Assembly: GCA_024734555.1 (NCBI GenBank)
Contig: JANPWX010000651.1
Span: 908,407 to 972,406, forward strand
Source: Trochalopteron elliotii
Lineage: Eukaryota > Chordata > Aves > Passeriformes > Leiothrichidae
DNA: 64,000 nt
Reading direction: 5' to 3'
Position numbers and translations under genes: made by a program. This document shows, in pieces, positions 1-11,339 of this stretch. Under the pieces are notes generated by a model. The model made no database searches. It had not been told where the DNA came from and saw nothing but the letters and a program-made list of their open reading frames with translations. The first letter of the stretch is position 1, and every line of letters starts with the position of its first letter.

Positions 1-162
1 CCCCCGTGTACAACCTGCGGGCGCACAGCCGCGCCCACGAGCAGGAGGCGGCGCACAAGTGCGAGGCGTGCGGGCAGCGCTTCCCCAGCGCCGCCCGCCT
101 CGCCGCCCACCGCCGCCGCAGCCACCTGGAGCCCGAGCGGCCCTACCGCTGCGACTTCCCCG
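1..162 (+). CDS. ZXDC: ZXDC visible exon 1 (partial)
   Basis: The frame starts at base 3, and the exon is open at the left edge. It encodes the end of one finger (LRAHSRAH), a complete finger (CEAC...HRRRSH) and the start of the next (YRCDFPG). The donor is g|gtaagc after base 162, phase 1. The exon is very GC-rich, as is typical of ZXD first exons. The first codon seen is not the protein start. Confidence 0.88.
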
Positions 163-3100
163 GTAAGCCGCCTCTGGGGCTGGGCTCCCTTCCCTCCCCT
201 TCCAGAAACCGGGATCCCTGCCCTGAGGCCGTGCGGCGCTCGGCTCGCTTCTTCTGCCTCCTCGCTTCTCCTTCCCCTCCGGGGTACCCCAGAGTGTCAA
301 GGATGGTTCTCCTCCAGGCCACCTCAGTTACCAAGAGGAAAAGTTTGGGAGCTGGAGGATGCTGCCTGCACCTTTCCTCCTACGACTTAGTGCTGGTGCA
401 GTGAAACAGCGTAAGACACGGCGCCAGAGTTCAGTGGGTGCCCCTTAACCCAGGCTATACTTGACTGCCCACCTTGGCAAAACAACTGTAATTCCTGGGA
501 GTAACATTTAGGATTTCACTGTTTGGTTTTTTTCCCTTTTCCCCGATGTAATATCCTGAAAAACGATCATGAAAGTACCTCGCTAAAAGCTGAGAGGGAG
601 AAAAGAGTGCAGTTTTCATGTCTGAGTTTTGTCAAGCAGATCTGCTGTTTCCCTTTTCTCCCCAGGCTGTGAGAGAACGTTTATCACAGTGAGTGCATTA
701 TTCTCCCACAATCGAGCCCACTTCAGAGAGCAAGAGCAGTTCTCCTGCTCATTCCCTGGCTGTAACAAGCAGTATGACAAGGCCTGCCGACTGAAAATCC
801 ACATGAGGAGTCACACAGGTATTCACAGGGATGGCTTGTACACAGGGAAGTACATGGAGCATAGTATGTGGAATGTGGACTGCAATGTGCTGGAAAAACT
901 GAAAGTCAGGAAAGGTTAGTTATTTGTTATTAAAGGTTAGTTACAACATTAGTTATTTGGAGTCAGTGAAAGAATTTGATTCTTGGCCTTCTGGGGATAG
1001 AAGTCCACTGAATCAAGTGTCATATGCAAAGCAGTTAAGGACAAAAGCTGTAGCTTTTGTCATTGTGCATTCTGTCCAGAATCCCAGCTCTATTCCCAAG
1101 TTGATAGATGCTCAAAACGTTTTACTCTTGCCACAAACAAACAGCAACAAAAGTCTCAGAACATGTGGAACGTATGTGCCAAAGTCTGGAACAGCAAGAA
1201 GATAAATTTCAGCTCTGGCAAGCACGCCTGACTCACAAGGATCACTGCAAAGCTGAAATACAGCCTTGTCATGTTACTGGTGTGTCCTCTACTGTCCTCT
1301 CTTTTTCTGGTTTCATGGTTTTACAGTTTCAAGGTTTTTAAAGTGTCACTTGAAATTCAAAGGCGTGATGGAAACCATCAAACACATACTTCATAGTCCT
1401 GTAACAAGACATAGTGGCAGATCATGAAAACAGGAAAAAACAGTTCAGTTGTGTTTCTGTTTTGAGTAAAGCTGTTACTGGCTATTGAAGCACCTTCAGG
1501 ATATGAGGTGGATCGATAAATACCTGAGCTCTCTGATGCAATAGCATGGAGTTAAAGAAAGCCCAGATTGTAGGAGGGGGAAGGGACATGATAGTACTCT
1601 GCAGTGCATTTCAGGAGAGGCTGGTTGAGTTTTTTTAAATTAATTCAACTTAAGTAGGTTTTAATAATTTCTAGTAGCAGTATGTGTTTTTGTATTAAAT
1701 TATTAATGTAACATTTCTTATTCAAGGTGAAAGACCTTTTATCTGTGACTTTGAAGGCTGTGGCTGGTCTTTTACCAGTATGTCCAAGCTTCTGAGGCAT
1801 AAAAGGTAAGGGAAACCTTTCTGATTATACTGCCCTAAGCCACTGGCTGTTTGCTTGTCTTTGTTTCTCTTCCAATAGCTAAGTAGTGGATTTAATCATG
1901 CCAATGACAGTTTCCTTCCCTTGTAGGAAACATGAAGATGACAGGAGGTTCATGTGCCCAGTAGAAGGCTGTGGGAAGTCCTTCACAAGAGCAGAACACT
2001 TGAAAGGCCACAGTATAACTCACCTTGGTACAAAACCATTCGAGTGCCCAGTAGAAGGTATTGCTCCGCTCTCGTATGTGATTCCTGGTAACTGGTGTGT
2101 ATTTGTGTCTAAAGGTTGTATGCGCTTGGAATGGGGCTGGAACAACTTAGAGTGAGTCTTCTAACAGGGTTTGAAGAGGTAAAACTAAATGGAAGACTGA
2201 ACAAGTGATCATTCCCAGAGTTAGGAATGATGCAGCAAACTGTTCCATACTGTAGCCTGACTGCCTTCACCACTTCAGTGGGACTTTCAGAAGCAAAGAT
2301 TTTTGGGTGTGATCTGGATTATTCATCTTTTTAAAGTAAAGCAGCTCTACTTGATGTTTGTTTCTCCTTTTTATGGTGTTTCCAGCAGCTGTCATGAAGA
2401 ATTTCAGATGCCATAGTGTGAAAAGGTTGTGCTTTACACTGAATGACTTAAGAGTTTCATGTTGTCAGAAACAGGTTGTTAAACTTTCCTACTCTTTGAC
2501 AGGTTTATTTTCTCGTGGTTCTACTGAGTGTATGCACAGGTGCTGCAGAATAGCAAGTAGAGGATACTCTGATTTGTTGAGACATTAACTATGTACATTA
2601 AAATGAAACCAATAAATTTGCAACTTTAAAGCCTTGTACATCTTCTTGCAGGCTGTTGTGCAAAATTTTCAGCACGAAGCAGTCTGTATATTCACTCCAA
2701 AAAACATCTTCAGGATGTGGACTCATTAAAGACACGGTGCCCTGTTTCTAGCTGTAATAAACTGTTCACTTCCAAACACAGTATGAAGACACACATGGTC
2801 AAGCAGCATAACTTCAGCCCAGGTAAAGTGTTTGTCTCTGGCTATCAGAGGGTGCAGTGGAAAAATTAAGTATTTTAAGTAAAATGTGTAGTTACTGATG
2901 TTGAAATCTGAGTTCCATTGATATGAATGATAGAATCTTCTCTGAGACTGAAGGTGGTTTCATCCTCCTCTAAAATTCTCAGTGGGATCTCTGAGTATCA
3001 GTAAGTGATAATTGAACTTGACCTCTGAAATTGTGAGAAATTGCAGCATTGAGAGCTTTTCCTTTTCCATGCCATCTGTAAAATATGAATGAGGACTATA

Positions 3101-6100
3101 AAGATTTCTCTTTTTCCCCCTTTCACTTCTCTACAACCTATACTTAGCCTGCAGTGCCTTACTGTTATTTTTCAGCAAATGCTTTTGTAACTCACGCTTC
3201 TCGGTAAAGGAATGAACTTATTTCATTAGGCTGCTTTTCCTCAAATCTGCTTTCAGGGAAGTTGGGAAGTGTTTTAGTAGGCTAAGAATATAGTATTTTA
3301 TGGAATTTTAATTTTCCTTTTCTTCCTGTTGTCTTTGGAAACTCCGTCTTACAACCAAACTCTTCTCTTCCAGATCTCCTAACTCAGCTGGAAGCAACCA
3401 GCTCCCTCACCCCCAGCAGTGAACTCACTAGTCCAGGGCAGAGTGATCTCAGCAACATTGACCTCGTATCCCTGTTTTCCAACGTGTCCAGTAACAATTC
3501 TGGAATTACAATGGACATGGCACTGGTGAACTCTGGAATCGTCACGATCGATGTGGCTTCGGTGGGCTCGACGCTCGGAGGGAACCTGCCTGTCAGTAAC
3601 AATTCCCTGAGCCAGGCAGTTGATCCCTTGATCCTGGTGGCAAGCAGTGACATGCCCCAGAGCCTGGACAGTTCTCTCCTGCTGGGAACCAGCACAACGG
3701 TTCTACAGCAAAGCACTTTAAACCTGGATGATGTACAGACTGTCAATGCCGAAGCCTTGGGTTCGCTGGCGTCTCTCTCAGTGAGGAATTCCAGTCAGGA
3801 CGTGCACGGGTTGACATCCAGCAATAATTTAACAGTAGACACAGCCACTTTGACTCCTTCCAGCAGCCTCGGCAGCACCACTGTGCCTGAGTTACTGACA
3901 CCAGTGAAAGCTGAACGGAATTTGCTGCCCGGCTCAGATGTGGTTGGTCAGCAGGAGGGCAGCAAAGTAGTGACACAGTTTGTGTTCTCCAACCCTCCAG
4001 GGAGTTACAGTGCACAGAAGGAAATGGATCTTGGCACAGTGACTGGCAGCTCGTTTTTGGTATGGAGTAACTGTATTCACTTCACCCCTAGATGAGACAG
4101 CCTGACTTTGGGGATATCCCTGGCTGCTCACACCTTATAGAGAGACCTTTCAGATTTTGCAGATTGTGCATTTTGGCTCTCTTTTGATGAAAGATGTAGA
4201 GCCATGTGTTGAGTAGTGTGTTTTCACAGGTAGATTCAGTGTGGTCACAAGTTCTAAGAAATACTGAAATTCTGATGGGGACAGTTCAGGAAGAACCTTT
4301 CAAAATAAGCAGCTGTCCATCTGACATGGAATCTGCAAGAACACTTAACAATAAGTGTTACAAGTGTTGTTTATTTCATTCCAGGGAAAGATTGGGACTG
4401 TAACAGTAACTGCAGCATTTTCATGCCAGTCCTTATTCCTGTTTTAAGTACTCTTCCCTTTCTGCTTCACTGTGTTATTGCATACTTACCTTTTTGTTTA
4501 CATTACAAATGAAATGTTTACACTCTTAAAATCTGAACACTTACAAGTGTGGAGCTAACTTGTGTTGAACTCCAGATGTTGACTAGATAAAGGGAATTTA
4601 CTGAAACTCTAATCAGAAGATTGGGGGAAACTAGAATTCAGTGTTTGCAGCATAGAAGATAACTGCATCTGAGAACTCATTAGTCTGTGTTCATTATCTT
4701 GTTCTTAATTCCAAAGACCTTGCATCTCTGGGCTCTTTTTTTTTTTTAACTAGGAGAGCAGTGGGTCTGCAAGAACAGACTACAGAGCCATTCAGCTGGC
4801 CAAGAAAAAGAAACAAAAAGGGAATGGCAGCAGCACAGGTGAGAAGCCATTAATTCTGTTAAATTCACTAAATAAAAACATTTAGTAATTTTTGCAGTGC
4901 AATGGGAGCAGGTTTCCAAGTAACATTCTTAAATGCCCTATCCTGTTTATTGATAGTTAAAATAATTATGCATGTGGTGTACCATCTGTTACTCAGGATA
5001 ATCACATTCTGTGGAATATCAGATTCACAGGAAGTTTACAAAGAAAGCTGTGCCGTATGTTTCATGATTATTAACAAGACACTAGCTGTCCATCTCTTCA
5101 TCTTCTTCTTATTTTCTTATTAAAACACAAAAAAATGTTGCTGTGCTTTCTATTGTTTATGCTTTTGGTCTTATCTAGGGGGTTCTTTTACTCAGTACAG
5201 ACAGTGGAAATATCAGCTAGATTTTGCTTCTGTGTTTCACTTAGTAACAGTGTTAAGGAATTTACTGTTTGATTATCTAGATATACTCAAACCTCTCTCT
5301 TATACTTTAGCCTTGTATAGAGCTCTTGTGCAGAGTGATTTTAGGTCATGATTCCAGATGTGTCTTCTTTGGTTGACTCAAAGCCATTTGATGTGAATAA
5401 TAACCATTCCTTTGTCAGATCAAACGTGGTCCATGGTTCACTGGACTTGCACGAGCTCAGGTGGTTGAGTTGTGTCCACCTTTGGGGCTGGGGTGGAATA
5501 TCATATGTTTCTGATATATCAATATCATGTATATAGTGAGTTTAGTACTGCCTTGCTGTCTCTCAGACCTTCCTCCTCTGAAAATCAAGGCAATAGTTTC
5601 TGAGGTGAGTTAAGAGACTAGTTCTGATTTGAGGACTGTTCTGTTTGTGTATTTGTAAACTGCATTCGTGCATACATTCTGTCTGGTTCAGCAAATCATC
5701 ACATGGAAGGATCAGTGCTTTATGAAGCTAGTTTTAAGGGGCCTTGTATTACCAAACATGTGCATGAATCATCAAACATGTCTTTTGGACATTAGCTTAA
5801 AAAATATGATTGCACTTTGCATGACTCCTAAGATGACCTCAGAAAATTCCTGTTTCTGTTCCTGTTCAAGACTCCCAGTAGTCCACTTTTCACCAGCTGT
5901 TGCCTTAATGGTATACTGTGCTTCTCAAAGTGGTCTAGAGAGTCTTGTATTTCTGATTGGTTTAACTAGATTGAGGGAATACTGTAGAGGGAAGTTCAGT
6001 GTTTAAAAATAGGTTATCCAAGCCCTTAATTTATTACAGATTTTTTAAAAAAAATCCAAACAAAAACCTGAAGAGCTGACAGGACTGTGTTCTTACATTT

Positions 6101-8587
6101 GTTTTGATTAGGGTTTTGGTTTTCAGCTTGTGATACAGCACCTGGTTTATCCTGCTTTAAACTGAAAAAAGCTTAAGGTTGTGATAGTTGTACTTGTGTA
6201 GCCTGTTCTACCTAGTAGTCCTTGAAATCTTCCTGTAAGTAATGACCTACACTGCTTTTTCATAGTTTAGAAAATTCATGTGCATGACTTCTCAGGAAAT
6301 GAGTTGCAAAATGAAAAACAGAAAATGCAACCCTGCTTCCCAATTCCTTTCTGTAACACCACAAACATGCTGATGTTTCTGTGCTACCACAGGGGAGGGC
6401 CCTAAACTTAGCAGTTTGTGATTTTTCAGTGGTGTTCATGTAAAAAGTTGCTCACTCAGCAGCTGGAGTTCACCAGCTGAGTGCTCTCTGGCCTTTTAGC
6501 AGTTGTCAGATGGTGCTTAATTGTGCTGCACTGTTGTGGGCATTTGCTGCGTGGTATGAACAGCTGCAAAAAGTTGAAAAATACTAGCAGAAAACTCTGG
6601 CAAATTCTTCCTGACCATCTAAATATAAAAATTGCTTCCTCCTAGGGGCATCTGGCTCTGGTCAGAGGAAAAACAAGGGTGGTAAAGTAAGCCCTACCAA
6701 CTTTTCTTCACCTGCTCCTGGCAGTCGACTGGGTGGTAACATAGTGCTGCCAAATGGAGGGCTGACAATAAGGGACCCTGCCACTGGAGCCCAGTATGTG
6801 CAAATTCAGCTTCTTCAGGTAAGAGCTGAGGAGAAAAGAACATGCTCAGCTTCTGCTGTCCAGACTTGCATTTATGGAAGAATTTGAGTGTTTGTGAATT
6901 ACTGCCCCGGATGGGGTCTTGAGCTCTGCAGTGTTCTTACATTATTCCACCTCTTATTTACAAAGTAAATGAGATGGACATGAAAATGTTCCTGCAAAAA
7001 GAAGTTTCAGCCTCAACTGTTATTTCTCTTATCCACTGATATAAAGCCTAAAATTTACAAAAACAAAACAACCTAATAATTGGTGGGGACTGATCAGTGG
7101 AGCATGGCAGGTAATATGATTTTTTGCCAGCTCTATCTGTGTAGTATTCAGAGAAAGGGTAAGTTCCTTCTCCTTTGTTCCTAACAACTCTGGTGTGGAG
7201 AGACCTATGGGCAGAGTTCTCCATGGATCTGTTTTTTGATGGGTGTACACATTTGTAACTTTCATGTTAAGTATCAGCTTCATGAAAACATGATGAAACT
7301 TGTTGCATGTTTCTGAGTGTTAGATTTGTTGAAAGAGGAACCATCCTGTTTGAATCTTGCCAGTGTTCTGAGTTGATGAGGACAGGATAATAGGTTGTAC
7401 ACTGAGCTAGGTTCTGATTTAAGTTGTAGTTAGCTTTCCACATCTTTGTGGAGCTAGGCCTTACCAGTACAGTCAGTGGCTTTATCAGATATTTTAAGAT
7501 TGTGAGGCTGAGTGAAGTTTGCCATACTGTGCTGAGATACCTGGGGGTTGTGTAATTTCATCATGTTTCTGCATTCACAGGATGATTCCCCAGGAGAGGG
7601 AGATCTTCCCTTTCAGCTGAGCTCTCAGTCTTCCTCGTCACATTCTCAGCTTACAGTGGATTTACCTGTTCACATACTTCAGGTACAGCATGTCAAGCCA
7701 CTGGGTTTTATTGCCTTGCTTGAAAGTAAGGACAGTTTACTGAGAGCACTCTCATGTTCTGCCTGAAAATACCTTGTTTACCATTGGGAGATGAATTCCA
7801 TTTACAAGGAATAGTAAGCAGAAAGCTGCACTGCATGATTTATCTTGTGTCTGTTACCAACCATTGACACATCAGAGGTGGTTGGATTTTTTTCCCTGTT
7901 ACTGAGTAATGAATAACTAAATGTTACTCATTTTTTTCTGAAATGCCCCACCCTTGTTTTCCTGATCTGATCCTGCAGATACTAGGTGGGTCAAGAAAGA
8001 GGATCAGAGTTGGAATGTTGCAGGCTACAGGAAGGGGTGGGGAGTGGGAAATAGAATCTTGAACCTAGATTTCAGAGTGGTGCCCTTTTGGGAGTGTCAG
8101 TTATGTTTAAAAGCCTGCTTGGGGACCTCATTTTTGATAACCTCTGCAATGTACCTATTCCTGCCAAGTGTGCTTCTCCTGGATAGAAAATAAGCCTTTT
8201 CTTGTTGAGGAGGGGCACCTTCCTCAAAACCTAGAAGTACAAGAGGAGTGGGACTGTTGGCCATGGTAGAGAGTTAATGGAGGAAAAAGTAATTTTAAAT
8301 CTATTTCCATTAGTAATGCTTATCTGAAGTGTTCCATAGAAAAACTGGCAACACTGATTGGGTGGATCCCTGAAGTGGAAAAGCTTTGGGTTTCCTCTTA
8401 GCCATTCCAAGCATTTCTCTGGTGTTGGATAAATATTGCTGATAAGCACTGAAACCATCTAGAGGTGAAAGTACTTCATGCTGTCTGTTTGCTTTAACAG
8501 GAACCACACAATTCCACTGAAGATGATGCAGGTTCTGATAACTCTCAGTTCACTGGAAGCACAATAAATTTACAGGATCTGGAATGA
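1..8587 (+). CDS. ZXDC: ZXDC, ZXD-family C2H2 zinc-finger transcription factor (5' partial, 10 exons visible)
   Basis: Coding exons are 1-162, 666-818, 1727-1805, 1927-2057, 2652-2822, 3374-4059, 4754-4838, 6646-6818, 7581-7682 and 8501-8587. All junctions are GT-AG, the phases agree, and they join into 608 residues of one frame starting at base 3. The N-terminal half has seven complete C2H2 fingers and the tail of an eighth, many with the ZXD-type CxxxxC spacing (FPGC, VEGC, FEGC). A long Ser/Thr/Leu-rich region follows, then a basic AKKKKQK patch, then an acidic end. In mammals ZXDC is a nuclear protein of about 858 residues that binds ZXDA and CIITA and activates MHC class II genes (from memory). 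The first fingers and true start lie left of the window. The identity rests on finger order, the C-terminal region and the CFAP100/KLF15 neighbours. Confidence 0.93.
666..818 (+). CDS. ZXDC: ZXDC exon 2
   Basis: The acceptor is ctccccag|gc and the donor is cacacag|gtattc, phase 1 at both ends. The exon completes the FPGC finger begun upstream (ERTFITVSALFSHNRAH) and adds another (FPGCNKQYDKACRLKIHMRSH). The intron falls in the TGE-type linker between fingers. Confidence 0.9.
1727..1805 (+). CDS. ZXDC: ZXDC exon 3
   Basis: The acceptor is ttcaag|gtgaaa and the donor is aaaag|gtaagg. The exon encodes the linker GERP and most of a finger (CDFEGCGWSFTSMSKLLRHK). It enters in phase 1 and leaves in phase 2, which matches the next exon. 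Confidence 0.88.
1927..2057 (+). CDS. ZXDC: ZXDC exon 4
   Basis: The acceptor is ttgtag|gaaac and the donor is agaag|gtattg. The exon finishes the preceding finger (RKH), encodes CPVEGCGKSFTRAEHLKGH and starts the next (FECPVEG). It exits in phase 1. Confidence 0.9.
2652..2822 (+). CDS. ZXDC: ZXDC exon 5
   Basis: The acceptor is cttgcag|gctgt and the donor is cccag|gtaaag. The exon encodes two more fingers (CCAKFSARSSLYIHSKKH and CPVSSCNKLFTSKHSMKTH), the last in the array. Confidence 0.9.
3374..4059 (+). CDS. ZXDC: ZXDC exon 6 (long Ser/Thr-rich region)
   Basis: The acceptor is cttccag|atctc. The exon encodes about 228 residues rich in Ser, Leu, Asn and Thr with no zinc finger, the probable activation region. 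The donor tttttg|gtatgg ends on a codon boundary. Reading through it adds eleven residues (VWSNCIHFTPR) before a stop at 4095. Confidence 0.9.
4754..4838 (+). CDS. ZXDC: ZXDC exon 7
   Basis: The acceptor is aactag|gagagc after a poly-T tract and the donor is acag|gtgaga. The exon encodes a short stretch with the basic patch AKKKKQKGN, a plausible nuclear localisation signal. Exit phase is 1. Confidence 0.85.
6646..6818 (+). CDS. ZXDC: ZXDC exon 8
   Basis: The acceptor is tcctag|gggcat and the donor is ttcag|gtaaga, phase 0. The exon encodes a Gly/Ser/Lys-rich start (GQRKNKGGK) and then GGLTIRDPATGAQYVQIQLL. Confidence 0.88.
7581..7682 (+). CDS. ZXDC: ZXDC exon 9
   Basis: The acceptor is ttcacag|gatgat and the donor is cttcag|gtacag. 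The exon is 102 bases, exactly 34 codons, encoding an acidic and Ser-rich stretch (DDSPGEGDLPF ... LPVHILQ). Confidence 0.88.
8501..8587 (+). CDS. ZXDC: ZXDC terminal coding exon 10
   Basis: The acceptor is tttaacag|gaacca. The exon encodes the acidic C-terminus EPHNSTEDDAGSDNSQ...NLQDLE and the TGA at 8585-8587. Confidence 0.9.
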   Translation, partial: EPHNSTEDDAGSDNSQFTGSTINLQDLE

Positions 8588-9080
8588 CGATTAAGAACAG
8601 TTACTTGAAAACAAACTGGGCAATCATGACAGAGTGAGGTTACTGTGTGGATCTTTTTCCAAGGAAAATACAAAAAGTAGGAGAACTGAAGTATGGTTGC
8701 ACTCTTTGTGATTTGCTTAAGACAGTTGCAGCTGAAAGATTTTCTTTAAAAATGTAAATCCCACTTGATGTGCCTGTGTAAGATACCCTGTCTGCCTGGT
8801 GGTTGGGAGGCTGAGGCAGACTGCTGTACAGTGTTGTTTCAGGGAGAAGTACTTTATTACACTTCAAACTGAGGTAATATTTACTGTTTTCACAGGAAAG
8901 CAAGTATTCTACAGCTAACAAGTGCAAATTTATAATCCTGTCTACGACAGTTAAAACTTTCCTTCCATTGGTCTCCTCCTGGAGCCAGTGGCATCAAGGA
9001 ATTAAGAGCTAAATTTTGCAAGTGTTTTCCACACACACAAAAAAAGATTGTTTTGGCCCCTGTGTTTGGCAGAAAACGGG

Positions 9081-9086
9081 AATAAA
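9081..9086 (+). terminator. Possible proximal ZXDC poly(A) signal
   Basis: An AATAAA hexamer about 500 bases after the ZXDC stop. It could serve as an alternative cleavage site. There is no transcript evidence. Confidence 0.4.
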
Positions 9087-9962
9087 GTGTCACATATAAC
9101 AGAATTAATGTTCTATGCCATGAAAATTAAATACTCTAAAATCTTTGTTTTAGAAAGCTAGATTCTAAATGTTAACTTAGCTGTGAATCAGTTTGTAGCT
9201 CATGTTGAGTTTCTCCCTTTCCTTGCTCCTGCATCCCAAATACTTTGCTGAATTCTTACAGCAAAACTTGAAAAAGAAAACTGCAATAGAACTGTACTCA
9301 CTGTTAGTGATTAGCTAAGAGTCCAACAGCATCTGAGAGAGGTTTGTTTTATCTTTGTGTTCCCTTTTTTGGGAGGAATGTTGACCGTCATGTAAATTTA
9401 AGCACCTTGATTTTTATCTCATCTATAAACCGCTGCCAAGTTACCTGTGAACTGGTCACTACCTTTTTATTTAGGGTTGTTTGGTGTTTTTGTTTTGTTA
9501 ATTGAACACTGTTAACATGTGTTCTTTATTGCTATCCTAGAGTGTTACATGCATCTGGGGCTTCTGGCTGGTTTACAAAATATGCAGTTGTCAGAGTATT
9601 TTGTTGGGGGAAAGAGTTGTTGCCCAGGAAGATTTGCCCCTGAAAAACTGCAGTTTCTCTTGGGGGTGGGGGGAGAGGTTGTATGTACTCTACTTACCTG
9701 GATTGCAGACAGCTAAATAAGTATAGGGTTGTATAGGGAAAAAAAACCACCTTTGGTTACATTTTAAGGTAGTAATTTAAATGTTTCCTATGGTGATGTT
9801 CTGAATGCCTGTAAAAGTATGTATAGGAGTTTGATAAAAGGCTGTTTGTACTTTTTTTTTATTCTCAGTGAGGTGTGTGTATGCACGTATGTGTATTTTT
9901 TTTTTACAAAATAAGATATGTCACAGAGGAGAACGTTGTGATCTTTATAATCTTGCACATAT

Positions 9963-9971
9963 TTATTTATT
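9963..9971 (+). promoter_or_regulatory. AU-rich element nonamer in ZXDC 3' UTR
   Basis: TTATTTATT lies within a longer ATTTATTTATTTT run. The UUAUUUAUU nonamer is the classical mRNA-destabilising element. It is present only if the distal poly(A) site is used. Function is inferred. Confidence 0.35.
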
Positions 9972-10668
9972 TTACAGTTATACTGATGTTAAATTCACAT
10001 GAGGTCATTCAGAAATGCTTTTACTTCCTGTGCCTTTTGAACTCTGTATGTGTCCATATAAATGCTTTTTTGATTGCAGACTTGGGGAGGAGAAAAGCAT
10101 AGAGGTTACAATGAACTTCAGCTCCTGATCTGTGGGCAGTATTATATCTCTGGTTAAACCAGCTTTATTTTTCTATCTTTAGCCTAACTGAGCATTGAGG
10201 TCTCTCTGTTCTCCTCACTCTGAGTTTACAGCTTACATCCAGGGAAAGTCTGAACCCTCTCAGGCTGGGTTTTCACACCAGTTGGTAGCTGAGATCTGCC
10301 TGGTGGCTGCAACTGCAGCATGGAGTCCACTCCTGAGAGGTGGACAGACTGAGGAGGAATTGTGCTGAAGGCTCTTGCTCTAATGGTCACCGTGCTCTCT
10401 CTGGAAGCTGAGACACCTCGAGCTCCCAATGCCTGCATTATTCTGTTCTCAAGGACCATACCACTTTGTAATCTGTTAAAATGGCCAAGGAACACTCCAT
10501 CTTTTTATGGGACTTGCAACCAAATCTTTCTACTTCTGAAAATGTACCTCACTCAGCTTTGTAAGTGAATGTAAAGTGCTAACCTCTTGAGGGCGGAAAC
10601 TTGGATCACTTGGCTTGGGCTCCATTGCTGGCAATGGATACCTGAAGAACTGCTGGTGCAAAAGGGTT

Positions 10669-10674
10669 AATAAA
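10669..10674 (+). terminator. Likely distal ZXDC poly(A) signal
   Basis: AATAAA followed within a few bases by a T-run (gcttttttttttatgg). It lies just before the minus-strand CFAP100 poly(A) region, so it is the natural end for the convergent ZXDC transcript. Confidence 0.55.
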
Positions 10675-11052
10675 GCTTTTTTTTTTATGGTCAGTTTGTC
10701 ACTGGGTATTGTTCTTTGCATGGATGCCTCTGACACAAAGCTAATTACTGGCAACTTGGATTTCTAGAGAGAGGTTTGTGTTTTTCCTTTGGTTCTCCAC
10801 TGTAGTGGGGTGAAGTCTACCATAGTTTTGGATTGGAGCATAGCCCTTGGTTTTTATGGTCCTTCAGAAGACCTGTGATTATCATTAATGTCTATGAGGT
10901 ACCTGGCTTAGTTGTGCCTTAACAAAGATTGTCACCTAGGACTGTCATAGATCTTACTGCTCAGGTTTGTAGGGATAGTGCTATTAGCATCAAACACTGA
11001 ATGAAAAAGCATTGGTGCTTAGCAGGAGCTTGAGATGCAAAATTAGACAATT

Positions 11053-11062
11053 TTTATTTATT
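11053..11062 (-). terminator. Likely CFAP100 poly(A) signal
   Basis: On the minus strand this reads as overlapping AATAAATAAA. It lies about 220 bases past the CFAP100 stop at 11280, giving a short 3' UTR. Confidence 0.55.
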
Positions 11063-11279
11063 TTCTTAGGCAGAATACCAAAGGAGAGGAAAAGGGGTTG
11101 CACACTTTCCCTGGAATCTTAGGTTAGGAGAGGAAGGAAACTTCATGGGGCAGTAAAGTTCAGCTGAGCAAAGACTGACAGAATTGTAAATCTACAAAAG
11201 ACTTCTAGAACAGCATCAGCCCTATGAGCTGTGGTTAAGGCTGTGCTATCAGGAGAAATAATTCAATTGTTCTTCCTTC

Positions 11280-11339
11280 TTATCTATTTCCTTGGCTCTT
11301 CTCCTTCCTGGCAGGTGGGTTGGAAGGCAAGGCCATTGT
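11280..11339 (-). CDS. CFAP100: CFAP100 terminal coding exon 14
   Basis: The acceptor is ctctgcag|acaatg after a strong pyrimidine tract. In frame it encodes TMALPSNPPARKEKSQGNR and stops at 11282-11280. The NPPAR...K core fits the family tail. Shifting by one base just before the stop reads AKEIDKKEEQLNYFS, which resembles the acidic tail I remember from mammals. Confidence 0.7.
   Translation of the reverse strand, partial: TMALPSNPPARKEKSQGNR

Larger units (their letters stand above)
8588..10695 (+). other. ZXDC: ZXDC 3' UTR
   Basis: This stretch of about 2.1 kb is AT-rich and has no usable coding frame. It runs from the ZXDC stop to the poly(A) signal at 10669. An earlier AATAAA at 9081 could give a shorter transcript. 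An AU-rich nonamer (TTATTTATT) lies at 9963-9971. The extent is inferred from the signals only. Confidence 0.6.

Noticed and set aside
8800..8820. Alu-like words gggaggctgaggcaga, also near 33148
   Set aside because: The match stops after about 16 bases and the flanks are not Alu. Chance similarity, not primate contamination.
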